Origin: an uncultured Collinsella sp.
Lineage (GTDB): Bacteria > Actinomycetota > Coriobacteriia > Coriobacteriales > Coriobacteriaceae
Direction: 5' to 3'
DNA length: 64,000 nucleotides
Assembly (NCBI GenBank): GCA_959026725.1
Contig: CAUFMG010000005.1
Location: forward strand, 79,774 to 143,773
A model generated the notes under the pieces. The model made no database searches. It was given only the letters and a program-made list of their open reading frames with translations, and had not been told where the DNA came from. Position numbers and translations under genes: made by a program. Positions 33,996 to 42,694 of this stretch are shown here, one piece after another (position 1 is the stretch's first letter; each line of letters starts with the position of its first letter).

Positions 33996-36197
33996 ATGGG
34001 TCCTCGCCAACGACAGGGACGCAGCCGTTCAAAGACGCATGCCCTGCCCATAATCCTGCTCTCGTTTTTGGGCTTTTTGCTTATCGCGGGCGTGGCATTT
34101 GGCATCGGCATGGTCGGCAACGTCAACCGCTGGCTGTCCGATCTGCCCGACTACACCGACGCCAACGCGTATCTGGTGAGCGAACCCACCGAGATCGTCG
34201 ACTGCAACGGCAACAAGATCGCGAGCTTCTACACGCAAAACCGCAAGTCCATCACCAAGGACGAGGTCTCCCCCTACGTGCTGCAGGGCACCGTTGACGT
34301 CGAGGACGAGCGCTTCTACGAGCACGGCGGTATCGACCTGTGGGGTATCGCGCGTGCTGCGGTGGCAACCCTCGGCGGCGGGCACGAAGGCGCCTCGACT
34401 ATCACCCAGCAGCTGGTGCGCAACACCATCCTGCAGGAGGAGCAGTTCGACTCGACCATCGAGCGTAAGGTGCGCGAGGCCTACATCGCCGTCAAGATGG
34501 AGGACATGTACTCCAAAGACGAGATCCTCATGATGTACCTCAACACCATCTACTACGGTCACGGCGCCTACGGCATCGAGGCCGCAGCCGAAACCTATCT
34601 GTCCAAGAGCGCCGCCGACCTCACCCTGAGCGAGGCCGCACTGCTCATCGGCCTTCCCAACTCGCCCTCGCAGTACGACCCCACGGTCAACCCCGACCTG
34701 GCGCTGTCCCGTCGCAACAAGGTCCTTGACAACATGTTGCGCCTGGGCCACATCACGCAGGAGGAGCACGATGCCGCACAGGCCGAGCCCATCACCCTCA
34801 ACGTGACCGAGATTTCGGGCAGCGGCGTCGACGTATACTCGCAGCCCTACTTTGTCGCCTATGTTAAGCAGCTGCTGGAGCAGGAGTTCTCGACCGACGT
34901 GCTCTTTAAGGGCGGCCTGACCGTCAAGACCACCATCGACCCCACGATGCAGCAGGTGGCAGAGAATGCCGTCCGCGAGCAGCTCGACACACTCTCACTC
35001 GACGGCCTGGACATGGGCATGGTCGTCGTCGACCCCAAGACCGGCTACATCAAGTGCATGGTGGGCGGCTACGACTACAACGCCGACGAGAACCACGTAA
35101 ACCATGCCACGGCCAAGCGTCCCGTCGGCTCCACCTTTAAGGCCTTTACGCTGGCAACTGCCATCCAAAACGGCATGAACCCCAACGTCACCCTCAACTG
35201 CAACTCGCCGCTCAAGGCCAAGGGTACCACGACCGAGGTCCAAAACTACGCCAACCATAGCTATGGCAACATCACGCTTAAGCAGGCAACGGCATACTCC
35301 TCCAACACCGGCTACATCCAGGTGGCGGAAGCCGTCGGCAACAGCAAGATCATCTCACTCGTCAAAAAGCTCGGCATCGATCCCGCCAAGGACAACATCG
35401 AGGACGTTCCCGTCATGACCCTCGGCACCGGCTCGATCTCGCCGCTCGAGATGGCCGCCGCCTACGCGACGTTTGCCAACGGCGGCTACTATCGCCAGCC
35501 GATCGCCATCACCGAGATTGACTCTCGTACCGGTTCGGTGCTGTACCAGCACACCGACAATCCCTCACAGGTGCTTACCGAGGGCGAGGCCGCCGCGGTC
35601 ACCGATGTTCTGTCCGGCGTCATGCAGGGCGGCGGTACGGGTGCTGCCGGTGCCCTGAGCGTCAACCAGCCCTATGCCGGCAAGACGGGCACCACCGACA
35701 ACACCACCAACCTGTGGTTCTGCGGCTATACCCCGCAGCTGGCGTGTGCCCTGTGGACCGGCTATTCCGCGGGCGAGATTCCCATTCAAAAATACGGCAC
35801 AGACCTGCTGGGCGACAGCACCAACCTGCCTGTCTTTAAGCGGTTTATGAACACCGTTCTGACCGGTACCGAGCGCGAGGAGTTTGCGACCGGAACGGCT
35901 CCCACCTACAAGAACAACAGCGTCTGGAAGTTCTACGGCACCAACAACACCAAGAAGACGGAGAACGACGACAAGGACGAGGACGAGGACGAGGACGAAG
36001 AGGAAACCACCACCACAACGACTACCACGACGACCACGACCACCGAGACCACGGGCGGCGACACCACCGGCGGCACCGGTACCACCGGTGGCTCGACGGG
36101 CGGATCCACTGGTGGTTCGACCGGCGGCGATGGCGGCACGCCTACGCCCACGCCCACTCCCGACCCCTCGCCCACGCCTGACGATACGGTCGGCTAG
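33996..36197 (+). CDS. class A penicillin-binding protein (transglycosylase/transpeptidase)
   Basis: A bifunctional peptidoglycan synthase of 733 residues. A short basic cytoplasmic start is followed by a TM anchor (PIILLSFLGFLLIAGVAFGIG, about 17-37). The GT51 domain follows (DVEDERFYEHGGIDLWGI, GASTITQQLVRN), then the transpeptidase domain with the active Ser in GSTFKAFT, SSN in AYSSNTGYI and KTG in GKTGTTDN. The last 80 residues are an acidic run, a run of Thr and Gly-Thr/Gly-Ser repeats ending in TPTPTPDPSPTPDD, a probable flexible wall-spanning tail. The ATG at 33996 follows GGAGG. It is divergent from the U32 gene. Confidence 0.95.
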   Translation: MGPRQRQGRSRSKTHALPIILLSFLGFLLIAGVAFGIGMVGNVNRWLSDLPDYTDANAYLVSEPTEIVDCNGNKIASFYTQNRKSITKDEVSPYVLQGTVDVEDERFYEHGGIDLWGIARAAVATLGGGHEGASTITQQLVRNTILQEEQFDSTIERKVREAYIAVKMEDMYSKDEILMMYLNTIYYGHGAYGIEAAAETYLSKSAADLTLSEAALLIGLPNSPSQYDPTVNPDLALSRRNKVLDNMLRLGHITQEEHDAAQAEPITLNVTEISGSGVDVYSQPYFVAYVKQLLEQEFSTDVLFKGGLTVKTTIDPTMQQVAENAVREQLDTLSLDGLDMGMVVVDPKTGYIKCMVGGYDYNADENHVNHATAKRPVGSTFKAFTLATAIQNGMNPNVTLNCNSPLKAKGTTTEVQNYANHSYGNITLKQATAYSSNTGYIQVAEAVGNSKIISLVKKLGIDPAKDNIEDVPVMTLGTGSISPLEMAAAYATFANGGYYRQPIAITEIDSRTGSVLYQHTDNPSQVLTEGEAAAVTDVLSGVMQGGGTGAAGALSVNQPYAGKTGTTDNTTNLWFCGYTPQLACALWTGYSAGEIPIQKYGTDLLGDSTNLPVFKRFMNTVLTGTEREEFATGTAPTYKNNSVWKFYGTNNTKKTENDDKDEDEDEDEEETTTTTTTTTTTTTETTGGDTTGGTGTTGGSTGGSTGGSTGGDGGTPTPTPTPDPSPTPDDTVG

Positions 36198-36223
36198 AAA
36201 TCATCCGGCCATAATCAACAAGG

Positions 36224-36260
36224 CCCCCGAGCAGCTTATTGAACTGCTCGGGGGTCTTTT
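36224..36260 (+). terminator. intrinsic terminator after PBP gene
   Basis: CCCCCGAGCAG and CTGCTCGGGGG are perfect 11-base arms followed by TCTTTT. Confidence 0.92.
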
Positions 36261-36301
36261 AGTTTAAAGCGACCTGGTGGGCGGTCTTTATACCGACAGA
36301 C

Positions 36302-36334
36302 AAAAGGGGGTACCGACCAACGTCGATACCCCTT
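36302..36334 (-). terminator. intrinsic terminator after argR
   Basis: On the minus strand AAGGGGTATCGA pairs with TCGGTACCCCC (one mismatch) and is followed by TTTTG. It is 50 bases past the argR stop. Confidence 0.75.
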
Positions 36335-36383
36335 ACAAGCCACTATGTCAGCGCGCACAGTGCCGAGCGCACGACCCGCACGC

Positions 36384-36821
36384 CTACTTGCGAGAATTGC
36401 TCAGCTTATTGATCAGCGCCTCGAGACGCTCGCCGTCCTCGGCCGTCTGGGCAATAACCAAAATCGTATCGTTGCCGGCAAGCGAGCCAAGCACATCGGG
36501 CAGCTCTGCCGCATCAACGGCGGCGGCGATGCCGGAAGCCGTGCCAGGCTGAGCCTTGATCATAACCAGATTATCGGTGCGCAGAACGCCCGTTACGAGC
36601 TCGGAAACCATACGCTGCAGGTGCAGGTCCTCTGCCAGAACATAGATGCCCTCAGGGAGCTTACGCAGCCCCATATCGGCAATATCGCGAGAGACAGTCG
36701 CCTGCGTGCAATCAAAGCCCATAGCGCGGAGCTCATCGACCAGCACGCGCTGCGTGCGGACGTCCTTATTGCGCACAATATCTCTAATGGCATCCTGGCG
36801 CCCATTGCGTTTTTTAGCCAT
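36384..36821 (-). CDS. argR: arginine repressor
   Basis: A 145-residue ArgR/AhrC protein. The N-terminal winged helix (MAKKRNGRQDAIRDIV, with recognition helix QATVSRDIADMGLRKLP) binds ARG boxes. The C-terminal oligomerisation and arginine-binding domain has NLVMIKAQPGTASGIAAAVDA and GNDTILVI. It normally represses arginine synthesis and activates arginine catabolism. No arginine genes adjoin it, although the knotted carbamoyltransferase YgeW lies 17 kb away. The ATG at 36821 follows GGAGAGAGGG and is preferred to an upstream in-frame start. It is transcribed alone and ends at a terminator. Confidence 0.95.
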   Translation of the reverse strand: MAKKRNGRQDAIRDIVRNKDVRTQRVLVDELRAMGFDCTQATVSRDIADMGLRKLPEGIYVLAEDLHLQRMVSELVTGVLRTDNLVMIKAQPGTASGIAAAVDAAELPDVLGSLAGNDTILVIAQTAEDGERLEALINKLSNSRK

Positions 36822-36953
36822 ACAAACCCTCTCTCCAAAAGATGGCGGAGACAATCAATCAGTGACTGAATAGTTTAACGCTATTTGAAGGCTTTTGTGT
36901 ATAAGAACGCATTTCGAAACAATTCTATGCAAATTTGTTTCGAGATGAGCCGT

Positions 36954-37994
36954 TTAGGCGGTTTTTGCGCCCGTCCGGTTAAGAAAAGCTGCCAGATGCG
37001 TACACATCACGCAGCGCGCGGGCTTGGCGCTGGCGATCGGCCCAAACAACAGACCGAGCCCCCGATGGTTATCCTTGAGCGCGGCGACCATCTGACGGGT
37101 TCGAGGCGCCTCGAGCATATCACGCATACGGGCGGAACGCTCGATTGACGACACCCCATGCGGGCTCAGACACAAATTCTCGATGCAGGCGACCAGTCCG
37201 GCAAAGTAGAACTTTTGGGTTGCCAGCTTGAGCCGACCACCGCTATCTGCTTCCGAGAGTGAGTCCGTAAGCTCGTCGAGCGCCCGGGTGTCATCGGATA
37301 CCTTGGCATACATGGTGGGATCAAAGGCATCTGTAAGCTTAGGTGCCGCCGCGTGGAAACAAGCGTCGCCGCATCCGGAGACGCGCTGCGCCCGCGAGAG
37401 CGAGCACGCCATAAACCCAACTGTGCGAAACGCCTTGTCGTACAAAAGGCATGCCTCAAACAGCGGACGGCTATACATCACGCCAGAGGTCTGAACGACT
37501 AGGCCGCCTAAAATCAACTGGGACAGCCCGGTCACCATCGAAGATTTGCTATCAATGGAAATATGAGCAGCATCCAAGACGCGCGAATGGCGCTCTCGAT
37601 GTGCATCATAGCGGTCGAGCGACACCGTGGGGAGCACTATGTCTGCCGCAGTATCGCACGCGATATCGACCATCTTGGAAAGAGACTGCGGAGCAAACCA
37701 CTCATCGGCGTTCATGGCGATGATTTGAGAGCCGCGCGAGGCAGCAAAACCGGCACGAAGACAAGCGCCGCGCTTCGCGTCCTCGACGTCAATCAAATCA
37801 ATATGGATGTCCCTGTCGGCTGCAACTTGAAGCGAATGGCGCACACCAGGCGCAGCATCGCGGCAGACAACGACAATCTGCAAATCGTAGAGGTCTTGGT
37901 TCTGGATACTCTCGAGCGCACGCATCGCATAGCTGGGCGAACCTTCTACCACAAGGATCACCGAAAGTCGCGGATGCGAGCCACGTCGAACCAA
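36954..37994 (-). CDS. glycosyltransferase family 2-like protein
   Basis: A 346-residue cytoplasmic protein with an N-terminal GT-A Rossmann fold: LSVILVVEGSPSYAMRALESIQNQDLYDLQIVVVCRD, then AGFAASRGSQIIAMNADEWFAP. The usual DxD metal site appears as N-A-D-E, so catalysis may differ or be lost. The C-terminal 200 residues match nothing recognised. No membrane segments and no polysaccharide gene cluster are seen nearby. It begins at a TTG (37994) behind AGAGGA. The acceptor and sugar are unknown. About 130 bases upstream of it and downstream of argR are AT-rich and hold no gene. Confidence 0.75.
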   Translation of the reverse strand: MVRRGSHPRLSVILVVEGSPSYAMRALESIQNQDLYDLQIVVVCRDAAPGVRHSLQVAADRDIHIDLIDVEDAKRGACLRAGFAASRGSQIIAMNADEWFAPQSLSKMVDIACDTAADIVLPTVSLDRYDAHRERHSRVLDAAHISIDSKSSMVTGLSQLILGGLVVQTSGVMYSRPLFEACLLYDKAFRTVGFMACSLSRAQRVSGCGDACFHAAAPKLTDAFDPTMYAKVSDDTRALDELTDSLSEADSGGRLKLATQKFYFAGLVACIENLCLSPHGVSSIERSARMRDMLEAPRTRQMVAALKDNHRGLGLLFGPIASAKPARCVMCTHLAAFLNRTGAKTA

Positions 37995-38155
37995 GTTATC
38001 CGTCCTCTCGACAGCAATGAATCAAACCGTGGTTCATGGTACACCCCATAAATAAAAGCAATGAGACACCGGTTGCACTGCACGCCAAGAACAGATGTTG
38101 CACACGCGCAGCCCACAGATGACAGATGCCGACGAACGGCGCGTCAAGCCCTCCC

Positions 38156-38980
38156 CTAGTCGAGCACGACAAGCTCGGCGGGATCGTAATCCACGCCCAT
38201 AAACGTAAGGCCGCAGGCAGGAGCCGTGGGGCCCGCAGCGGTACGATCGCAAGCATCGATGACCTCGCGCATCCACTCGGGTTTACGGCGATGCATGCCA
38301 ATCTCGACAAGCGTGCCAACGATCGTGCGGACCATCGAATGCAGAAACGCATTGCCCTCGATGGTAAACGTCAGGATGTCCTCGCCAAACGCAACCTCAT
38401 GGCCAAACTCGGCGCGCATTACGCAGCGGTGCGTAGGTTTGCCCACGGCAGAAGCAACCTTGCAAAAGCTTTTAAAGTCCTGCTCGCCCAGCAGCGCGGG
38501 GCAGGCAGCAGACATAGCCTCAACATCCAAGGGATAGCGATGCCACCACACCGCACCGCGGGACAGCACGGGGCGCGCATCTCGATCGGCAATACGGTAC
38601 GTATACGTACGGGAACGCGCGTCAAAACGTGCAGAAAAGCCTTTACGGGCCTTGTAGACCTCGTTGATGGCGATATCTTTGGGCAGCAGGGCATCCATAG
38701 CCCGCAGCCACCTACGGCGCGTTAGGGCGAGCTCAGCGTCCGTTACGGGCACGCTGATGTACTGAGCCACGGCATGCACGCCGGCATCGGTGCGACCCGC
38801 GCACGTCAGATCGATCGGACGGCGAAGCAGCGTCTCGATGGCTCGACGCAGCTCACCCGCAACCGTCGTCTGTCCCGGCTGCTCGGCAAAGCCGCTATAG
38901 GACGAGCCATCGTATGCCACGCGGAAAACGAGCGTGGCATCGAGCTCTGGAATCGAATTGAAATCAGACGGCGCGGTCAT
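38156..38980 (-). CDS. truA: tRNA pseudouridine(38-40) synthase TruA
   Basis: TruA converts uridines 38-40 in the anticodon arm to pseudouridine. The 274-residue protein has RVAYDGSSYSGFAEQPGQTTV, the catalytic motif CAGRTDAGVHAVAQ (active Asp at about 60), FSARFDARSRTYTYRI and GNAFLHSMVRTIVGTLVEIG, all diagnostic. The ATG at 38980 follows GGGAGCG; an alternative TTG five codons upstream is less likely. It lies just beyond the rplQ terminator, the usual place for truA after the alpha operon. Confidence 0.96.
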   Translation of the reverse strand: MTAPSDFNSIPELDATLVFRVAYDGSSYSGFAEQPGQTTVAGELRRAIETLLRRPIDLTCAGRTDAGVHAVAQYISVPVTDAELALTRRRWLRAMDALLPKDIAINEVYKARKGFSARFDARSRTYTYRIADRDARPVLSRGAVWWHRYPLDVEAMSAACPALLGEQDFKSFCKVASAVGKPTHRCVMRAEFGHEVAFGEDILTFTIEGNAFLHSMVRTIVGTLVEIGMHRRKPEWMREVIDACDRTAAGPTAPACGLTFMGVDYDPAELVVLD

Positions 38981-39014
38981 GGGCGCTCCCAACAAACAGG
39001 CAATGGCATTTCGA

Positions 39015-39046
39015 CAAAAAAAGAGGGGTACGCGAACGTACCCCTC
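39015..39046 (-). terminator. intrinsic terminator of the spc/alpha operon
   Basis: On the minus strand GAGGGGTACG and CGTACCCCTC are perfect 10-base arms followed by TTTTTTT. It is 27 bases past the rplQ stop and 35 bases before truA. Confidence 0.92.
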
Positions 39047-39072
39047 GAATATAGCCTATGCAGACGGATTGT

Positions 39073-39540
39073 CTACTCAGCGGTCTCCTCAGCAGGAGCC
39101 TCCTCGGCAGCCTCGACCTTCTTGGGAGCAGCGGCCTTCTTGGGGGCCGGAGCAGCCTTCTTGGCCTTAGGCGTGCAAGGCTCGGTGACGAGCTCCATGA
39201 TAACGATGGGAGCGTTGTCGCCCTTGCGGTTACCGAGCTTCATGATGCGGGTATAACCGCCGTTGCGATCCTGCCACATACCCTGGGCAGCCTTGTCGAA
39301 GATCTCGGCAACGAGCTGCTTATCGCCGAGCTTGGCGATAGCCAGACGACGAGAGTGCAGGTCGCCCTTCTTGGCCCAAGTGATGATCGGATCGACGACC
39401 GAACGCAGCGCCTTAGCGCGGGTCTCGGTGGTCTTGATGCGGTCGTTCTCGAAGAGGGCCTTAGCAAGGCTCTTCTTCATGGCCTTGGTGTGGCTCGCAT
39501 CGGTGCCGAGCTTCAGGCCCTTCTTAACGTTGTGACGCAT
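39073..39540 (-). CDS. rplQ: 50S ribosomal protein bL17 with C-terminal extension
   Basis: The first 120 residues are canonical bL17 (MRHNVKKGLKLGTDASHTKAM, RRLAIAKLGDKQLVAEIF, GGYTRIMKLGNRKGDNAPI). A tail of about 35 residues follows, Lys/Ala/Pro then acidic (KKAAPAPKKAAAPKKVEAAEE), similar in style to the bL31 tail at 16975. It is the last gene of the spc/alpha cluster, 30 bases after rpoA, and is followed by the operon terminator. Confidence 0.97.
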   Translation of the reverse strand: MRHNVKKGLKLGTDASHTKAMKKSLAKALFENDRIKTTETRAKALRSVVDPIITWAKKGDLHSRRLAIAKLGDKQLVAEIFDKAAQGMWQDRNGGYTRIMKLGNRKGDNAPIVIMELVTEPCTPKAKKAAPAPKKAAAPKKVEAAEEAPAEETAE

Positions 39541-39570
39541 GGTCTAGTTTCTCCTCAAATATGCGAAGCA

Positions 39571-40512
39571 TTAAGCCTTCAGGCTCAGGCCCATGGACTC
39601 AAGCTTGTCCTTCACTTCCTCGATCGACTTAACACCGAAGTTACGGATGTTGAGCAGATCGTTCTCCGAGAACTCAACGAGCTGACGGACCGAGTGAATG
39701 CTGGCGCGCTTAAGGCAGTTGTAGGAACGGACGGAAAGGTCCAGATCCTCGATCTGCTTGTCCAGCTCGGCGTTGTCGTTGGTGACCTCGGGAGCGAAGA
39801 TCGAAGCCTCCTCCTCGACCTCGGGGGTCTCGGCAAGGTTCATAAAGGCGGCCATATGCTGGTTGATGATATTGGCAGCCTGGACCACGGCGTCGCGCGG
39901 GGCGATGGAGCCGTTGGTCTCGATCTCGAGGACAAGGCGGTCGTAGTCGGTGTGCTGACCGACACGGCAAGCCTCAACGAGCTTGGCGCAACGGGAAACC
40001 GGCGAGTACAGCGAGTCGACGTGGATCACACCGATGGGATCGTTGTCGCGCTTGTTGGCCTCGCCAGAAACATAGCCGCGGCCATAGCCGATGCGCATGC
40101 TCATGGTGAGATGGCCACCCTCGGTGAGCGTAGCAATGTGCTGCTCGGGGTTGACCAGCTCAAACTCGGACGGAATAAAGAAGTCCGCACCGGTGACCTC
40201 GCAGGGGCCGTCAACCGAGATGGTGGCGGTCGCCTCGTCGGTCGTGCCGAGAGCCCTGAAGACAAGACCCTTGACATTCAGGACGATGTCGGTGACATCC
40301 TCGACCATGTTAGGGATGGTCATGAACTCGTGCTGCGCACCATCGATCTGAATAGCCTCGACGGCGGCACCCTCGAGCGAGGACAGAAGAACGCGACGAA
40401 GGGAGTTACCCAGCGTATCGCCGTAACCACGCTCGAGCGGCTCGACGGAGACACGAGCAGACGTCTCGTTGATCTCTTCGACCTGAACCTGAGGCCTAAT
40501 GAATTCTGACAT
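39571..40512 (-). CDS. rpoA: DNA-directed RNA polymerase subunit alpha
   Basis: The 313-residue alpha subunit has the assembly domain (NSLRRVLLSSLEGAAVEAIQ, about 30-50) and the C-terminal domain (LDLSVRSYNCLKRASIHSV, NFGVKSIEEVKDKLESMGL) that contacts UP elements and activators. Position between rpsD and rplQ is standard. Confidence 0.98.
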   Translation of the reverse strand: MSEFIRPQVQVEEINETSARVSVEPLERGYGDTLGNSLRRVLLSSLEGAAVEAIQIDGAQHEFMTIPNMVEDVTDIVLNVKGLVFRALGTTDEATATISVDGPCEVTGADFFIPSEFELVNPEQHIATLTEGGHLTMSMRIGYGRGYVSGEANKRDNDPIGVIHVDSLYSPVSRCAKLVEACRVGQHTDYDRLVLEIETNGSIAPRDAVVQAANIINQHMAAFMNLAETPEVEEEASIFAPEVTNDNAELDKQIEDLDLSVRSYNCLKRASIHSVRQLVEFSENDLLNIRNFGVKSIEEVKDKLESMGLSLKA

Positions 40513-40544
40513 GTATTACCTCCAGCCTCAGCAGCCCGGATGGA

Positions 40545-41141
40545 CTACTTAGAGTAGAGCTCGACGATGAGCTGCTCGTTGATATCACCGCTGATCTGCT
40601 CACGCGTCGGCAGAGCGAGCACGTTACCAGACAGCTTCTCGATATCGACCTCGAGCCAGCCAGGGACCTCAAAGCGCTCGGAGGAAATCAGGGCCTCCTT
40701 GATGGGGAGGAGGTCACGGAACTTCTCGCCGACAGCGACGACGTCGCCGGCCTTGACGCGGTAGGACGGGATGTCCACGCGCTTGCCGTTCACGGTGAAG
40801 TGACCGTGACGGACGGACTGACGAGCCTCTTTGCGGGTGCGGGCGAAGCCAAGACGGAAGACGACGTTGTCGAGGCGAGACTCAAGAATGATCATGAGGT
40901 TCTCACCGGTGACGCCGTTCATCTTACGGGCCTTGTTGAAGTAGCCGTGGAACTGCTTCTCCAGAACGCCATAGATGAACTTGACCTTCTGCTTCTCGCG
41001 CAGCTGCATGCCGTACTCAGATTCCTTGCGACGGCGCTTGGGCTGACGGATAGATTCCTTCTTGCTGCTGTAACCGAGCTCAGCGGGATCGATCCCGAGC
41101 TGACGGCAGCGCTTAAGAACAGGAGTCCTGTCGATTGCCAT
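40545..41141 (-). CDS. rpsD: 30S ribosomal protein uS4
   Basis: A 198-residue uS4 with the S4 RNA-binding domain (LDNVVFRLGFARTRKEARQSV, about 90-150). The N-terminus (MAIDRTPVLKRCRQLGIDP) has only one cysteine, so this is the zinc-free form. In many bacteria uS4 represses the alpha operon; no target structure could be identified here. Confidence 0.98.
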   Translation of the reverse strand: MAIDRTPVLKRCRQLGIDPAELGYSSKKESIRQPKRRRKESEYGMQLREKQKVKFIYGVLEKQFHGYFNKARKMNGVTGENLMIILESRLDNVVFRLGFARTRKEARQSVRHGHFTVNGKRVDIPSYRVKAGDVVAVGEKFRDLLPIKEALISSERFEVPGWLEVDIEKLSGNVLALPTREQISGDINEQLIVELYSK

Positions 41142-41160
41142 ATTGATACGATCCTTTCAG

Positions 41161-41565
41161 TTACACGCGGCGACGCTTCTTGGGGCGGCAGCCGTTGTGC
41201 GGAATGGGGGTCTTGTCCTGGATGCTCGAGACCTCGAGGCCAGCAGCCTGGAGGGAGCGGATGGCGGTCTCACGACCGGAGCCGGGGCCCTTGACGAAGA
41301 CGGAAACCTTCTTCATACCGTGCTCCATGGCCTGCTTGGCAGCAGCCTCGGCAGCCATCTGGGCAGCGAACGGCGTGGACTTACGGGAGCCCTTAAAGCC
41401 CACCTGGCCAGCCGACTTCCAGGAAATGACGTTGCCCTGGGGATCGGTGATCGAAACGATCGTGTTGTTGAACGTAGAACGAATGTGAGCCTGGCCCACG
41501 GAAATGTTCTTACGGTCCGCGCGCTTCAGACGGGCAGCGCGAACGTTCTTCTTAGCAGTAGCCAT
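41161..41565 (-). CDS. rpsK: 30S ribosomal protein uS11
   Basis: A 134-residue uS11: AHIRSTFNNTIVSITDPQGN, GSRKSTPFAAQMAAEAAAK and the conserved C-terminal PIPHNGCRPKKRRRV. It lies 19 bases before rpsD and 14 bases after rpsM in the alpha-operon order. Confidence 0.98.
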   Translation of the reverse strand: MATAKKNVRAARLKRADRKNISVGQAHIRSTFNNTIVSITDPQGNVISWKSAGQVGFKGSRKSTPFAAQMAAEAAAKQAMEHGMKKVSVFVKGPGSGRETAIRSLQAAGLEVSSIQDKTPIPHNGCRPKKRRRV

Positions 41566-41579
41566 CTATCTAGCGCTCC

Positions 41580-41954
41580 TTATTTCTTCTTCTTAGCACC
41601 GATCTGACGCTTCGGGCCCTTGCGGGTACGAGCGTTAGTGTGGGTGCGCTGGCCGCGGACCGGGAGGCCCTTGCGGTGACGAAGGCCGCGGTTGCAGCCG
41701 ATGTCCATAAGGCGCTTGACGTTCTGGTTGCGCTCACGGCGGAGGTCGCCCTCAACCATGATCTGGTTCTTATCGATATAATCGCGGATGGCGTTAACCT
41801 CATCCTCGGTGAGGTCCTTAACGCGCGTATCCACGTTAACGTTGCACTCGACGCAAATCTTCGTCGCAGTGGTGCGGCCGATGCCGTAAATGTAGGTCAG
41901 ACCGATCTCAACGCGCTTCTCACGCGGGAGGTCGACACCATTAATACGGGCCAA
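41580..41954 (-). CDS. rpsM: 30S ribosomal protein uS13
   Basis: A 124-residue uS13: MARINGVDLPREKRVEIGLTY, the helix-two-turn-helix region and the basic C-terminus HRKGLPVRGQRTHTNARTRK that contacts the decoding-site tRNAs. It follows rpmJ by 14 bases. Confidence 0.98.
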   Translation of the reverse strand: MARINGVDLPREKRVEIGLTYIYGIGRTTATKICVECNVNVDTRVKDLTEDEVNAIRDYIDKNQIMVEGDLRRERNQNVKRLMDIGCNRGLRHRKGLPVRGQRTHTNARTRKGPKRQIGAKKKK

Positions 41955-41968
41955 CGTAGTCTCCTCTC

Positions 41969-42082
41969 TTAACCCTGACGCTGCTTATGACGGGGGTTCT
42001 CGCAAATGACGAGGACCTTGCCATGGCGCCTAATGATTTTGCACTTATCGCACATCTTCTTGACCGAAGGACGTACCTTCAT
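41969..42082 (-). CDS. rpmJ: 50S ribosomal protein bL36
   Basis: A 37-residue protein: MKVRPSVKKMCDKCKIIRR, then HGKVLVICENPRHKQRQG. The three cysteines (11, 14, 27) and the histidine near residue 32 form the zinc site of the C+ type. An AAAGGAAG site precedes the ATG at 42082. It lies between infA and rpsM as usual. Confidence 0.97.
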   Translation of the reverse strand: MKVRPSVKKMCDKCKIIRRHGKVLVICENPRHKQRQG

Positions 42083-42232
42083 CGTTCTTCCTTTCGGTAG
42101 CGCTCAAACTACTTCCCTACTATCTACTCGCCCAGCCGCAGGCGTTTAAAACTATGGCTGGTCTTCACACACAATCCGACCGTAGGTTGAGCTAAGCCTG
42201 CAGTCGGAAATGGAGTGCGTGTATGCGTGCCG

Positions 42233-42457
42233 CTATTTGTAGCGATAGGTGATGCGGCCGCGGGTCAGGTCGTACGGGGAAAGCTCCACGACAACCCTGT
42301 CACCGGGGAGAATACGGATGTAATTCATTCGGATCTTGCCAGAAATGTTGCACAGAACCGAATGACCGTTCTCGAGCTCGACCTTAAACATGGCGTTGGG
42401 CAACGGTTCCTTTACCGTACCCTCGAGCTCAATTGCGTCTTCCTTCTTCACAAGCAA
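42233..42457 (-). CDS. infA: translation initiation factor IF-1
   Basis: A 74-residue single OB-fold protein: KKEDAIELEGTVKEPLPNAMF, CNISGKIRMNYIRILPGDRV and LSPYDLTRGRITYRYK. The start is not ATG: the frame begins TTG-CTT-GTG-AAG, so either TTG at 42457 or GTG at 42451 is used. The latter gives the more usual MKKED start. The ribosome-binding site is weak (AGAAAGA). The 227 bases between map and infA contain structured element B, so infA expression may be tuned separately from the rest of the operon. Confidence 0.95.
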   Translation of the reverse strand: MLVKKEDAIELEGTVKEPLPNAMFKVELENGHSVLCNISGKIRMNYIRILPGDRVVVELSPYDLTRGRITYRYK

Positions 42458-42563
42458 TCATCTTTCTCTAGAAAACGACAGCGATTGAGTATTCTACAAC
42501 ACGTATATACGCATCGTAATAACTTCGTAATGGCTCCACAACTAAGTGGAACTTGTTACATTT

Positions 42564-42694
42564 GAAATGTAAAACAAAGCCGTTCCCTGATGCCCAAGAT
42601 CGCCTTGAAATGAGAAGGCATAGACCTTGGGGTCATGCCTTCGAAATTGAAAGGCGAGGTTGGGCATCAGGGGGGCGGCGACTTTTACATTTCT
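42564..42694. repeat. multi-part hairpin element, copy B (between map and infA)
   Basis: Outermost arms gaaatgtaaaa/ttttacatttc (42564-42574, 42684-42694) overlap the map stop. Inside are GCCG/CGGC, ccctgatgcccaa/ttgggcatcaggg (13 bp), CGCCTT/AAGGCG, an internal loop GAAATGA opposite GAAATTGA, GAAGGCAT/ATGCCTTC (8 bp), a one-base bulge and a tip GACC-ttgg-GGTC. A separate palindrome ttacatttgaaatgtaa abuts the left end. The plan matches element A with different stem bases. Confidence 0.85.
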
